64,000 bases of DNA from Crossaster papposus (taxonomy: Eukaryota; Echinodermata; Asteroidea; Velatida; Solasteridae), in assembly GCA_037893245.1 (NCBI GenBank), contig JBAIAA010000876.1, positions 328,734 to 392,733 on the forward strand. Direction: 5' to 3'. The notes below the pieces were generated by a model. It saw nothing but the letters and a program-made list of their open reading frames with translations. It was not told the origin of the DNA and made no database searches. Shown here one piece after another: positions 49,818-60,701 of this stretch (position 1 is the stretch's first letter; every line of letters begins with the position of its first letter). Made by a program: the position numbers and the translations under genes.

Positions 49818-50724
49818 ATGGCAGCACGAGGCCATTATAGACGAACCTCTAATGTTGACCGAAACCGTCTCATTGATGCCTTTGAGAGTGGTGCAGACTA
49901 TCTGCAGACTGCCGATACTCTCGGTATAAATCGATCCACCGCAAGAACAAACGTCCCTACGATTGTGAAGGCCACAGAGACCAACTTCCGAAAGGTGGAT
50001 CTAGAAACCGAAAAGTTGACGAGGACATGCGTGCAACACTGGAGAGACTTCTTGATGAAAATTCATTATTGACTCTGGTGCAAATGAAGCATCAAATTGA
50101 GGTTAGCCTTCCTCATAAACCGATCGTGTCTACAAGCACCATCGCTCGCACCTTGAACGGCATGCTAATGACACTTAAGATGGCGGAGGATGTCCCAGAC
50201 CTGCGCAACGCAGCACGCGTTTTAGATGCTAGACGCGAGTATGCCAATTGGTTCTTGCGCAAGGGTGTACTGGGGCGTCTCGAGATTATAACCAATAGAC
50301 TCGTAGATCACAGAGCTCCTCGTGGAGAACCAGCAAGGCGAGTTGTACATAATCAGCAAGGTAAACAAGTCAACATTACCTTTGCTACATCCGATGAGGT
50401 TGCACTTGTAAATCACACAATTTCTTCTGAAACCGTGACTCGAGCTACCGTTGAGGATTTCCTTGCCTCAACGGTTGACGAGTGCCGCAGGTTATATCCC
50501 GAAGAAGAGCGTATCTACCTCATATATGATAACGCTCGCCCACACGTCAGAGCTCAACTACCACCAGATGTCATCAACAATTTGTCATCAAACGTCTTCC
50601 TCCGTATTCACCATTCTTGAATCCGACTGAAATGGCACATTCAGCGTTCAAGGCAGGGGTGAAGCAGATGCTTGGGCTTCCCGAATGGCAGCATCGTATG
50701 GGAGACCAAGCTGCAAGAGCGTAA
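49818..50724 (+). pseudogene. IS630/Tc1-type DDE transposase, decayed
   Basis: An ATG at 49818 opens a helix-turn-helix domain (RLIDAFESGADYLQTADTLG, then NRSTART) like those that bind transposon ends. Near 49985 the frame shifts, and in the correct frame the text continues as KGGSRNRKVDEDMRATLERL. The 197-residue frame at 50027-50620 carries the middle of the protein and the second catalytic Asp in IYDNARPHVRAQ. A further frameshift near 50595 leads to LPPYSPFLNPTEMAHSAFK, where the Glu of NPTE is the third catalytic residue. The region of the first Asp (before HRAPRGEPARRVV) looks deleted or scrambled. The enzyme is therefore dead here. It sits between the two minisatellite arms and is the best candidate for the original mobiliser of this element. 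Confidence 0.85.
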
Positions 50725-51394
50725 GAAGGGGGTTAACCTCCAAGTCTGGATATCTACCTGTTTACAGGAAATAGCCCGTAACAACATCGGATAAATAACA
50801 CACGACAAATGCACAAGGTGGTACGCTCATGCACAAACTTATCTCCCTCAATGCCTAGCCGGAGAACCGATTGAGGGCTAAATTCTAACTGTCACAACAT
50901 GTAGTTAGTGGTGGCGTTGAAGGGAAGGGGGTGGGTGACAAAATGTAAAGCAAAGAGGTATAAAAAACAACCTTCTTTATGTTAGATAATGTAGATAAAT
51001 AATGGAAACAAAATCGAACAAACAAGAAAAAAACCGAGTATTTTGATCTTTATTTAATGTTAATCAGTATTCAACTACAGTGATCTTTGTTTTCAACCAA
51101 TAAAGCACGATGCAGCTTAGAATTTCATTTTAAATTGATTTCAGATAAAACTAATTTGACCGACTGTAAATGAAAAAGAAACTCCTAATTTCTATTTAGT
51201 GCCAGTGGCATTAAACTAAAAGTGAAATAGAATGGTCAATGTTTGAAATTGCCCCCTAACAGCGAAAAAGTAAGTCTTGTAAACGAATTTGACTGGACAT
51301 AAACGAAAGCGTCTGCACAATCACGTAATTGATTGAACGAAAATGGAATCGAATACTCTGGTAGTGAAAATGAAACGCGTGTTCAGAGCGATTC
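50725..51394. other. Non-coding interior of the foldback transposon
   Basis: AT-rich 3' region of the transposase with no further gene recognised. Confidence 0.5.
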
Positions 51395-51494
51395 TCAAAA
51401 TCAGACGAAAACGAATGCCCGATTTTCAGAAGTGAATGAACATTTTGCGAAATTGGCCGGGAAAACCTATAGTACACCATACAACGGCTTTACT

Positions 51495-52165
51495 CACAGG
51501 CACGACGGTTTTACTCAAATGTACGACGGAGCTCTCCACAGGCACGACAGTTTTGCTCACACGTACGACGGAGCTCTCCACAGGCAATGCGGTTTTGCTC
51601 ACACGTACGACGGAGCTCTCCACAGGCACGACGGTTTTGCTCACACGTACGACGGAGCTCTCCACAGGCACGACGGTTTTACTCACACGTACGACGGAGC
51701 TCTCCACACACACGACGCTCTATTCACAAACACGACGGTTTGCTATCACGTACGACGGAGCTCTCCACACACACGACGCTCTACTCACAAACACGACGGT
51801 TTTTTCTCACACGTACGACGGAGCTCTCCACACACACGACGCTCTACTCACAAACACGACGGTTTTGCTCACACGTACGACGGAGCTCTCCACACACACG
51901 ACGCTCTACTCACAAACACGACGGTTTTGCTCACACGTACGACGGAGCTCTCCACACACACGACGCTCTACTCGCAAACACGACGGTTTTGCTCACACGT
52001 ACGACGGAGCTCTCCACACACACGACGCTCTACTCGCAAACACGACGGTTTTGCTCACACGTACGACGGAGCTCTCCACACACACGACGCTCTACTCACA
52101 AACATGACGGTTTTGCTCACACGTACGACGGAGCTCTCCACACGCACGACGCTCTACTCACACGC
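51495..52165. repeat. Right-arm minisatellite (42-bp and 62-bp units)
   Basis: Inverted relative to the left arm. About four to five 42-bp units (CTCTCCACAGG spaced 42 bases apart) come first, then eight 62-bp units (GACGCTCTACTC spaced about 62 apart). The variants CGACAGTTTTGC and GGCAATGCGG occur in successive inner units, as in the left arm. Because the units contain no stop codon in any of three frames, long but meaningless open frames run across it. Confidence 0.9.
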
Positions 52166-52479
52166 ACGACGATAACAGATAAGTGTCCTATATAGAACAC
52201 CATACGAAGGGAGTGACGCTTGTGGTGGAGCCTGCAAAGCAGAGATTTCCATTGGCCAAGAGTTTAATGACCGTTTTACGTACGTGAAAAACGCATTAAC
52301 ACCAATGAAGCATATGTTTCATTTTCCTGCGATACGCAGTATAGCTAGAGGGAGCAAGGGTTGGTTTGTAGGCTGGTAATTTGACAATTGCGTTTTGGCG
52401 TTTATAATTAAACAGTTATTTATCTTTGGTTCGTTTTGGGGGATTGGAGTATTGCACGATTGTGTGTAACTCTCGCCAA

Positions 52480-52560
52480 CCATCTCGCTAATAGCCTAGT
52501 TGGTAGAGAGGTGAGCTATGGATCGAAATGTCCGTGGTTCCAATCCGGCCATCGTTAACG
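52480..52560 (+). ncRNA. tRNA-like / SINE-like sequence with Pol III boxes
   Basis: TAGCCTAGTTGG (52492-52503) matches the box A consensus. GGTTCCAATCC (52536-52546) matches box B at all but one position, at a tRNA-like spacing of about 32 bases. The acceptor and anticodon stems do not pair well, so this is more likely a degenerate tRNA or the head of a tRNA-derived SINE than a working tRNA gene. Confidence 0.4.
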
Positions 52561-53697
52561 TTTATCTTTTTCGTCGCAAATTTACATTGTGGATTATTTT
52601 AACCATAAAGCAAGGCTGAAGGGAAAACCGGGTCAAGTTACCTAAGGGTCTTGAAAAATACAACAAGAACCGCTACACTAGGTAGTTTATAGTGACTTCC
52701 GTTATTGTGGCACGAGGTCAAAGTGCCTTGTAGGCTACCTACTGTAGGAATGTTTACTCCAACTTACAACCGACCTCGTTTTTCTCTCTCTCGCATTTGC
52801 ATGCACGCCCAGAGACAGTCACATTTTTGTTTGCACCAACTTTCGTAGCAAGTTTTCGTGTTGTCGTTATTCACTAAACATTATAGATATATATATTCGT
52901 CTATATGTACTTCGTCTTCGTCTTTTAGTTAGGGCATTATATATATTTTTTTTTTTTTAAATCTGTGACAAAAATTGCTTACCAATAGCTTTCTTCACAA
53001 TGTGTTCAGGTAGGTGTCTACAAACACTTCTCAATTTATTAATTCCCAAATCCTTGGGGAAAAGTCATAATTCAAAATGGCGTCCAAAATGGTCGCCAAA
53101 ATTTGATTTAAAAAAAAATCATATATTGACCTACAAAATAACCATTAATATGGGGATAAGTCCACAATATATGGTTGTAGGGCTATTGTAAACTCTTTCC
53201 AAGCATATTTTCTTGCTTCAAACCCAAGATGGCGGCCGAAATCAGGCAAAATGGCCGTCAAAATGAAAAAAATGTGAATCAAGTCAGTTTGGCCAGAAAT
53301 GTAATAATTAATATGGGGAAGAAACCACAAAAACATTGTTCTAGGGCCCTGCTAAGTATATTTGTATTACTATCTTGCTTAAAATCCAACTGTCTACTAA
53401 CACCTCTGAATTTGTTCCATCCCAAATCCTTGTAAAAACATTATAGCAGCCAATCAAAGTTGGGAACCAAGATGGCTTCGGCGAAACATTGGAACATTTT
53501 TGTTGTTGCAAATATTAGCTTGTGGAATGTCTAACTAGGTCTTCTTCTTTTTTTTTTTTTTGGGGGGGGGGTGTTCATTTGATTCCAACAATTAGTTTTG
53601 AGTACAAATGACTCCCTGGCAATAACAAATATAATATATAGAAATGTATCTCAATTAAAACCTAGGGTAGTCAGTTCTCTAGTTCACTCTACTCATT

Positions 53698-56270
53698 CTA
53701 CTCCCCGGCATCTCCCTCACTCCTCCCGTCATCTGGCTGGTTGATGTTCTGGTAAGAGTTACCATGACAGTTGCCGCAAGCAGAAATACACTTGACTCCT
53801 TGCTTTTTACAGCAGCACCTGAGAGTGCTACATTCCGCCTCACAGTTGCAGCAGACAAACTTTAGAAGATAGTCCGGTGCGATAGGGTAGGTTGTAGGGA
53901 CCAGCGCATAACATTGGTCACCCAACAATGGAGTTTGCAGCATCAGCCAATCTCTAGTCTGGAGATAAGCCCAGAGAGAGTGCTGTGCTGCAGCTTCTGT
54001 TGTCGGGGGCAGTTTCTCAGGTTTGATGCTTCCAGCAGTGGCCCGCTTGCTGAAGATGTCAAATCTCAAGTCCCCTAAGTCTTCGGCTTTGATGATGTCC
54101 TCTTTTTCGGCTCGGATGTCAAGAAACACGTCCATGGCCCTCTCTGCTTTGCCAGTCTTGCAGAGCTTGGTAAGCAAAGTTGATTTGCTAAACCCAGAAA
54201 TTGCGGACACTGTATCGCAGCTGGAAAAGCTGTACAAGAAGATCAGATACTTCCGGTATCTCTTTGGGAGGGCCTCCCAGATCTTGCCGACATCGTAAGA
54301 TGTTTCTTTGGCTGTTGTAAAGAAGATCGGGTGGTCTGCAGCATGACAAATCAGCAAAACTATGATGTCGGTGTTCTCAGCCCTCACCTCAACAGGGATA
54401 TCGCTTGCCTCATCTAGAGCTGCCCGAACGATAGAGGTGTTCGCATCGTCGGGGCATTTCTGTACACTGATCCCATTTCAACCGAATGTCTCAGCAAGTA
54501 GCCGAATTAACTGGGTCTTGATGCTCTTGTTGTCGAGGAACTTTTCTCTTGGAACGAGGCTTCTGATGTCTGGGCGAATCAGAATGCCGCAGCATGCGTT
54601 CTTTGTTCGTCTCTGGTGATCTGTGTAGAGCTGCCGTATCCGTCAAAACTCACAGTCTCCCCATGGACTGTACAAACTGGAGGTAGCTCTCGGCGATGTC
54701 CTTCCATGTAAGGTTAGCCTCCCATCTGACATTGTGCAGGAGCCACCCACCATATATCACAAGGCTCGTGCATGGGTGTGGTTCAACGAGTTTCACAAAT
54801 GCTTTCAGGACCCTTGCTAGGGCAGCCTTGTCTGGCTTTCGCAACATTTGGTCTTTGTCAAATAGAGTCATCGGTGTTGGCGTCAACTCAAATCGCAGGG
54901 CGTGTTTGGTCTTGACTTCACGCTCACTGATGACAACGAGGCGGTTGAAGAACTTGAGTGAGTCAATAACCAGCTTCTTACCATTCACTTTGGGTCTACT
55001 TCTGAGGCTCTGTAATGATTTGACCAGGGACCAATTTCACGGAGCTGCTAAGCACAAAAATTTGCTTAGCATTAAAATTTGTCCTTGGTAAACACAAGGT
55101 TACAGACCAAATGTTCACGTGATCTTTATTGTTTTTGATAATCAGCTGGTTTTTTGCTTAGTATAAAAAACACGTAGAATTTTGGCTGATAACTTGTTTT
55201 TAATGAGAAAGACGTTTTTGTGCTAAGCAATTGTTTGTGCTTAGCAGCTTCGTGAAATTGGCCCCTTGTGCTTAGTTTCCATTGTATCCAAAACAGTGTT
55301 TGCATCCATCTTGGTTTGCATAGCTCTGCCAACCTCCTCTGCGTGATCAGCGTTGACTGGGTCCTTGGGAGTGATACTAAACCCTGTGGCGAAGGATACC
55401 AGGGTCTTTGAGTCCCGTGTTGCATCAAAGGGGTTCACCCCCTCCAACCATCTAACAATGGCGTTGACAGCATTATCGTCGTTTTTCATCTGGGCTCTTG
55501 TGACGTCTAAGTGAACAGGTACTCTACATTTGTTTATACCTCCTTCTAGTTCCTGGTGAATGAACGAGAAGTGGTTTAGCGTCTGAACCCAAGACTTATA
55601 AGCAGCGTCTTATAAGCGGAAGCGTCCTCTGTTTTGACTGCCTGAGGATTTGGCATCACACATTAGTGTAGTTTCTATCGTGATGTCGGTCCATGTGCCT
55701 GATCACTCATGGTCTGAGAACTTGATTGCATGTTTGCCGTACACGGTGAATTTGATTAAAGATTCCTGGAACACCGGACTGTTCTGTCGCTGCTGCATCA
55801 GCTGTACGTACAGCATTGCTCCCTTCGCGTGCTGATGGTGGCCCGCTGCTGCGAAGGTGTTCAGCATTGCAATGGTGCAGCTGAGGTGACCTGTGTAATC
55901 CGGGATACGCTCACACCTGATGAACAACTTAATAAGGTCGATTCTGCCGAGGTACCAGACCCAGAGTGCAGGTGTCTTTCCTCCCTCAGCCAAGGTCTTC
56001 AACCTCTCCTCCATCCCTTTCTTGAACACAGCGACTATCATTGCTGCGTACGTTGTACCTGTTGAAAATTAAAAGTTTGAAATTGATATTATTTATATAA
56101 TATGAACAGATATCATTTGGCACGGCAATTTGAGTATTTAGAGATAATTGGAGATTTACAGATTGGGGAGATAGCAATTACCTGTTTTCTCACCTTTTGA
56201 ATTCTTGATGTCGTCCATGTCGCTGAACACAACATCTCTCAGCATGTACTTGGTAACTCCCACATGGAAA
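53698..56270 (-). pseudogene. Transposon-borne gene with nuclease-like and CXC-like domains, decayed
   Basis: Read right to left. An exon with FHVGVTKYMLRDVVF ends at AAAACAG|GTAATT (56182). After a 123-base intron (56059-56181) the frame continues in phase as MIVAVFKKGMEERL, then RIDLIKLFIRCERIPDYTGH and AAAGHHQHAKGAMLYVQLM. The text goes on through 55489-55270 (GVNPFDATRDSKTLVSF), is interrupted by the MITE at 55025-55268, resumes at 55020 (KKLVIDSLKFFNRLV, then VIYGGWLLHNVRWE), and ends in the 229-residue frame at 54387-53698. That frame has NTDIIVLLICHA and SSCDTVSAISGFSKST, which look like acidic motifs of XPG/FEN1-type nucleases, and a C-terminal cysteine cluster (CCNCEAECSTLRCCCKK, then CISACGNCHG). 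In-frame stops near 55702 and 55620 and a frameshift near 54640 make it a pseudogene. The family is widespread in invertebrate and fish genomes and its function is unproven. Confidence 0.75.
55025..55268. mobile_element. MITE with CAGGGACCAATTTCA ends inside the nuclease-like gene
   Basis: 244 bases. CAGGGACCAATTTCACGGAG at the left faces TTCGTGAAATTGGCCCCTTG at the right, with subterminal inverted GCTAAGCACAAA. It splits the coding sequence between METKHKG and LQSLRSRPKV. Same family as 23963-24209. Confidence 0.88.
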
Positions 56271-56278
56271 CCATCCGG

Positions 56279-56688
56279 AGACTTGGGAGACTTGAGATTT
56301 GGCCTCTTCAGCAAGCGGGCCGCTGCTGGAAGCATCAAACTTGAGAAACTGCCCCCGACAACAGAAGTGCAGCACAGCACTCTCTCCGTATACTAGAGAT
56401 TGGCTGCTGCTGCAAACTCCACCATTGGATGTCCTTGGCTATGGATGTAAGCTCGATGTCAAAGGTTATGCGCAGGTCCCTTCAACAGACCCTATCGCAC
56501 AGGACTATCTTCTAAAGTTTGTCTGCTGCAATTATGAGGGGGAATGTAGCACACTCAGATGCTGCTGTAAAAAGCAAGGAGTCAAGTCACTCAAGTGTGT
56601 TTCTGCTTGCGGCAACTGTCATGGTAACTCTTTCCAGAACATCAACCAGCCAGATGACAAGAGGAGTGAGGGAGATGCCGGGGAGTAG
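56279..56688 (+). pseudogene. Second copy of the CXC-like C-terminus, in the right arm
   Basis: A plus-strand frame contains KLPPTTE-like sequence in another frame, then TRDWLLLQTPPLD, YLLKFVCCNYEGECSTLRCC, and CVSACGNCHGNSFQNINQ. It parallels the tail of the minus-strand gene at 53698-54080 and reads in the opposite direction. It keeps about ten residues (GYGCKLDVKGYAQVP region) that the left copy has lost, and has three extra residues (SLK) before the last cysteine block. With no upstream catalytic part, it cannot make the full protein. Confidence 0.8.
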
Positions 56689-57415
56689 AATGGGTAGAGT
56701 GAACTAGAGAACTGACTACCCAAGGTTTCAATTGAGATACATTTCTATTTATTATATTTGTTATGGCCAGGGAGTCATTTGTACTTAAAACTAATGGTTG
56801 GAATCGAATGAACACCCCCCCCCCCCCCCCCCAAAGACCTAGTTAAACACTCCACAAGCTAATATTTGCAAATTGTTATTTTTCCATTGTTTTACCTAAC
56901 TTTGATTGGATCCTATAATGTTTCACAAGGATATGGGATGGAACAAATTCAGAGGTGTTAGTAGATTTTAAGCAAGATAATAATACAAATATACTTAGCA
57001 GGGCCCCAGAACAATGTTTTTGTGGTTTCTTCCCCATATTAATTATTACATTTCTGGCCAAACTGACTTTATCCACATTTTTTTCATTTTGATGATCATT
57101 TTGGCCGCCATCTTGGATTTGAAGCAAGAATATATGCTTGGAAAGAGTTTACAATGGCCCTAGAACAATATACACTGTATTGTGGATTTATCCCCATATT
57201 AATGGTTATTTTTGGTCAATATATGATTTTTTTTTTAAATCCAATTTTGGCGACCAATTTGGACGCCATTTTGAATTATGACTTTTCCCTAAGGATTTGG
57301 GAATGAATAAATTGAGAGGTGTTTGTAGACACCTACCTAAACACATTGTGAAGAAAGCTATTGGTAAGCAATTTTGTCACAGATTTTTCATAAAAATTAT
57401 ATAATGCCCTAACTA

Positions 57416-57989
57416 TTTGTCAACTGTAAATAAGTGTTAGTCCTGTATGTTCGAGCACGACATCGTCGGGTCGACTTCGTCGGAGCGCACTCACTGCCGT
57501 CCACTTCTAACAACTGTACGAGAGGTGAGTCAACTTATAACAGTCAGAAATTCTATAACTGATTATGACCGCCAAACAATGTGGGCATTTTCCAAAGAGA
57601 CGCTTTCAGAGACGCATTTTTGGAAATTATAATGACGCACACGCGCGCGTGCGGGATGCTATTATTGCATGGGCAGTAAGTGCGTAGCACGTTCGTGGCT
57701 GCAGTCGGCTGAATGAAAATGCGCCCCGAATGCTTATTTTGGGCGCAATTCAAATTATTACTCAGCAAACTTTGAATTGAAGTCTTACAATCTTGTTTTC
57801 CCGAAACATACAACATTTACAAGGCTAAAACTTCCTCAAGTTGCTTGTCAAGCCTCTGCCTTTAATTGTTGAACTTTTTTGCTGCTTCAAATGATACAAC
57901 TACACAATGACAACATGGTCTACTGACTGCTTTAAACAAAAGTTTAAAACCGGTGGATGTGAAATGGCGAAATCGCCGCTCGTATACTT
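57416..57989. other. Intergenic
   Basis: No gene or repeat recognised. Confidence 0.4.
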
Positions 57990-58467
57990 CTAAAGGGTAT
58001 TACGTCCTGGAAGCGCCCAATTGAGCTACAAAACGTGTTTTGAACAACAAGGTTTTAACCGGAAAGAGCATTTAAAAGTAACATATAAACATCCACACTA
58101 CCACCCTTTAAAAAGTGTTTTTTGTGTGATATTTCTGTCTTATTCGTCACGAGAACGAAGTTCGGGGTACTCTTTTGCGACCCCTAAAATGTCGAGCTGA
58201 TTGCGTGCTAATTGTCATTCAAGTCGTACATTCACCAGCGTATTGTATTATACGGACGTTAGAGAAACATTTATGTATTGGTATACTAAGCTGTGTGCGT
58301 ACATGTACGTTTAGCAAAACATTTAATCGTCTGAAAAATTTCCCCCCGACAGACGTATAACGTATATACATTATATTAGGCTGGTTTCCTTTCACTGATG
58401 TTTGAAATTAGTAAGCAATCCAAAACAGGACATTCCCGGAGAATTTTAGAGTCTAATACCCCTTTAA
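57990..58467. mobile_element. MITE related to 24814-25406
   Basis: TAAAGGGTATTACGTCCTGG at the left and GAGTCTAATACCCCTTTAA at the right are imperfect inverted ends. The left 250 bases match the inverted right half of the element at 24814-25406. Confidence 0.75.
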
Positions 58468-58920
58468 AATCTTGTTTTTCCGCAACATAAACAGCATCCA
58501 CTGAGCTAAATCTTCTCTAGGCTAATTGTCTAGCATCTGTCTTTATATATAGAACACTAATTTTACTACACTTTAAACGATAACAACGCACAAATGACGA
58601 CAAATGGTCTACTAAAATACCAGTTCGCGCCGGGATTATTTTAACATCACCGAGCCGACGCGCGGGATTATTTTAAACCAAACTCGATCCGAAGCGGGTT
58701 CTGGCCAATAGTACCGGGATGCACCTACGCATTTCCGGCCGTGCTCGCTGCTGACAGACATTTCCGGCCTTGCTCGTGGCGTTTGTATTCGTCATCCGTT
58801 TTGAATCTGGGGAAAACTTTGTATACGTCATCCGGCGCGATCTGGTTACAAGCTTAAATGTGGGCGTGAAATGCCCAGAGTTGAAATCACCGCCTATATA
58901 CTTTAAGGCACGATACATCA

Positions 58921-60065
58921 AGTAAATATTAATATCAACTTATTATTAATAACATTAAAATTAAAATTAAAAAATAAAATTGAAATTGAAATTGAAATAA
59001 TAGAAATTGAAATAATTGAAATTGAAATAATTGAAATTGAAATAATTGAAATTGAAATAATAGAAATTGAAAAAATTGAAATTGAAATAATTGAAATTGA
59101 AATAATTAAAATTGAAATAATTAAAATTGAAATTGAAATGATTGAAATGATTGAAATGATTGAAATGATTGAAATGATTGAAATGATTGAAATGATTGAA
59201 ATTGAAATGATTGAAATTGAAATAATTGAAATTGAAATAATAGAAATTGAAAAAATTGAAATTGAAATAATTAAAATTGAAATAATTAAAATTGAAATTG
59301 AAATGATTGAAATGATTGAAATGATTGAAATGATTGAAATGATTGAAATGATTGAAATGATTGAAATTGAAATGATTGAAATTGAAATGATTGAAATTGA
59401 AATGATTGAAATTGAAATAATTGAAATTGACAAAATTGAAATTGACAAAATTGAACTTGACAAAATTTAAATTGACAATTTAAATTGACAAAATTTAAAT
59501 TTAAATAATTGAAATTGACAAAATTGAAATTGACAGAATTGAAATTGACAAAATTGAAATTGACAAAATTGAAATTGACAACATTTAAATTTAAATAATT
59601 GAAATTGAAATTGAAATGATTTTGAAATTGAATTTACATTAATATTTACAATTGAAAAATTTCAAATTGAAATTAAAATTGAAATAATTAAAATTGAAAT
59701 AATTAAAATTGAAATAATTAAAATTGAAATAATTAAAATTGAAATAATTAAAATTGAAATAATTAAAATTGAAATAATTAAAATTGAAATAATTAAAATT
59801 GAAATAATTAAAATTGAAATTAAAATTGAAATTAAAATTGAAATTGAAATTAAAATTGAAATTAAAATTGAAATTAAAATTAAAATTGAAATAATTAAAA
59901 TTGAAATAATTAAAATTAAAATAATTAAAATTAAAATAATTGAAACTGAAATTGAAATCAAAATTGAAATTGAAATATTTGAAATTGAAATAATTAAAAT
60001 TGAAATAATTAAAATTGAAATAATTAAAATTGAAATTGATGCAATTGATGCAATCAATGCAGTTA
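58921..60065. repeat. 1.1-kb ATTGAA/AAATTG low-complexity satellite
   Basis: Built of ATTGAA, ATTGAAATG, GAAATTGAAATA and AAAATTGAAATAATT blocks. The plus strand has almost no C outside a short GACAAAATT sub-block (about 59430-59585). Sub-blocks of higher order repeat, for example the ATTGAAATG runs at 59140-59200 and 59305-59365. Reading frames on both strands stay open for 100-180 codons (Ile/Ser/Glu or Asn/Phe/Tyr repeats) only because the repeat lacks stops. They are not genes. Confidence 0.92.
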
Positions 60066-60521
60066 AAAAATAATAATAACCATAGTATTATATACATCAA
60101 AATGCGTACGCAATACGATGTTTTGTTTATAATATTCATTAAATCTTACATTGATTACGTAACAATTCGGTGGAAAATGTTCTGATTTGTCGAAAGTATG
60201 TCCACCCATACACGTGAAAACAGTTAATAATAACAGTATAATTTGTGCCATAAACCTGTGCATTTATAATTGTTTTGTATCCGATTTTTCCCAATTTGTA
60301 ATCTTCCTGTCAATGAAATTGACCCGGTTGCGCTATTACACCCGGGCATATCCACTAGGTACCCACACGTGACCTGGGTTAGTGGTGGCTGTCACCGGGG
60401 CAGGCAACGAGGATCCGTTGTGATGGCTAATCAAACGGTATCATAATGTTTTCCCGGAACTACAGAATCCACAGAACTAAAACTTTGTGGGGTTGGTTAT
60501 CAAGCCGGTGGACGTAAAATG
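60066..60521. other. Intergenic
   Basis: No gene recognised between the satellite and the next MITE. Confidence 0.4.
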
Positions 60522-60701
60522 CAGCGGCGGATCCAGGATTTTCCAAACGGGGGGCGTGAAAATTTACCAAGCAACAAAATGGTGAACGCAATTTTTTTTT
60601 TCCCGTTATTTTTCTTTTTTTTTCGTTTTTTTCGTTTTTTTTCTCAAGCAAAAGGGGGGGCGTGCGCCCCCCACGCCCCCCCCCCCCTGTATCCGCCCCT
60701 G
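60522..60701. mobile_element. hAT-like MITE with CAG(C/G)GGCGGATCCAGG ends
   Basis: 180 bases. CAGCGGCGGATCCAGG at the left faces CCTGTATCCGCCCCTG at the right (two differences). AAATG flanks both sides (60517-60521 and 60702-60706). The interior has T-rich and G/C-homopolymer stretches. Ends beginning CAG and containing GGCGGAT are common in hAT-type MITEs, but an eight-base duplication is not evident. Confidence 0.8.

Larger units (their letters stand above)
47411..52198. mobile_element. FB/TU-like foldback transposon with minisatellite arms and an IS630/Tc1-type transposase
   Basis: The left end GTTCTATATAGGACACTTAT is the exact inverse of the right end (52179-52198), and flanking GTATG on both sides extends the match loosely. 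Each arm then consists of tandem 62-bp units followed by 42-bp units (left 47440-47937, right 51495-52165). Beyond these is a unique inverted segment containing GGTTTTCCCGGCCAATTTCG and GAAAATCGGGCATTCG. The interior holds a decayed DDE transposase (49818-50724). The left arm is split by another element (47953-49432). Long inverted repeats made of short tandem repeats are the hallmark of Drosophila FB and sea urchin TU elements. Confidence 0.85.
52926..57415. mobile_element. 4.5-kb element with ~1.1-kb terminal inverted repeats and a nuclease-like gene
   Basis: TAGTTAGGGCATTATATA at 52926 is inverted at 57398-57415. From there inwards the two sides are diverged inverted copies for about 1.1 kb (left to about 54085, right from about 56279). 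They include the segments with CATTAATATGGGGATAA, a G/C run, and the coding DNA for a cysteine-rich protein tail. The unique middle carries the rest of a decayed gene on the minus strand. Small indels and about 10-15 percent differences by eye separate the arms. The superfamily of this element is not clear to me. Confidence 0.8.

Noticed and set aside
51333-52195. Long open frames (200-280 codons) with Thr/Arg/His/Ser repeats in all three plus-strand frames
   Set aside because: They run through the 42/62-bp minisatellite, which lacks stops in every frame. All frames are open at once and the same occurs in the inverted arm at 47414-48056.
52480-52560. A functional tRNA gene
   Set aside because: Box A and B are good, but the acceptor and anticodon stems do not pair. 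Kept only as a tRNA-like/SINE-like sequence.
58918-60139. Frames encoding Ile-Ser or Asn-Phe-Tyr repeats
   Set aside because: Pure low-complexity DNA open on both strands. No start context or non-repeat domain.
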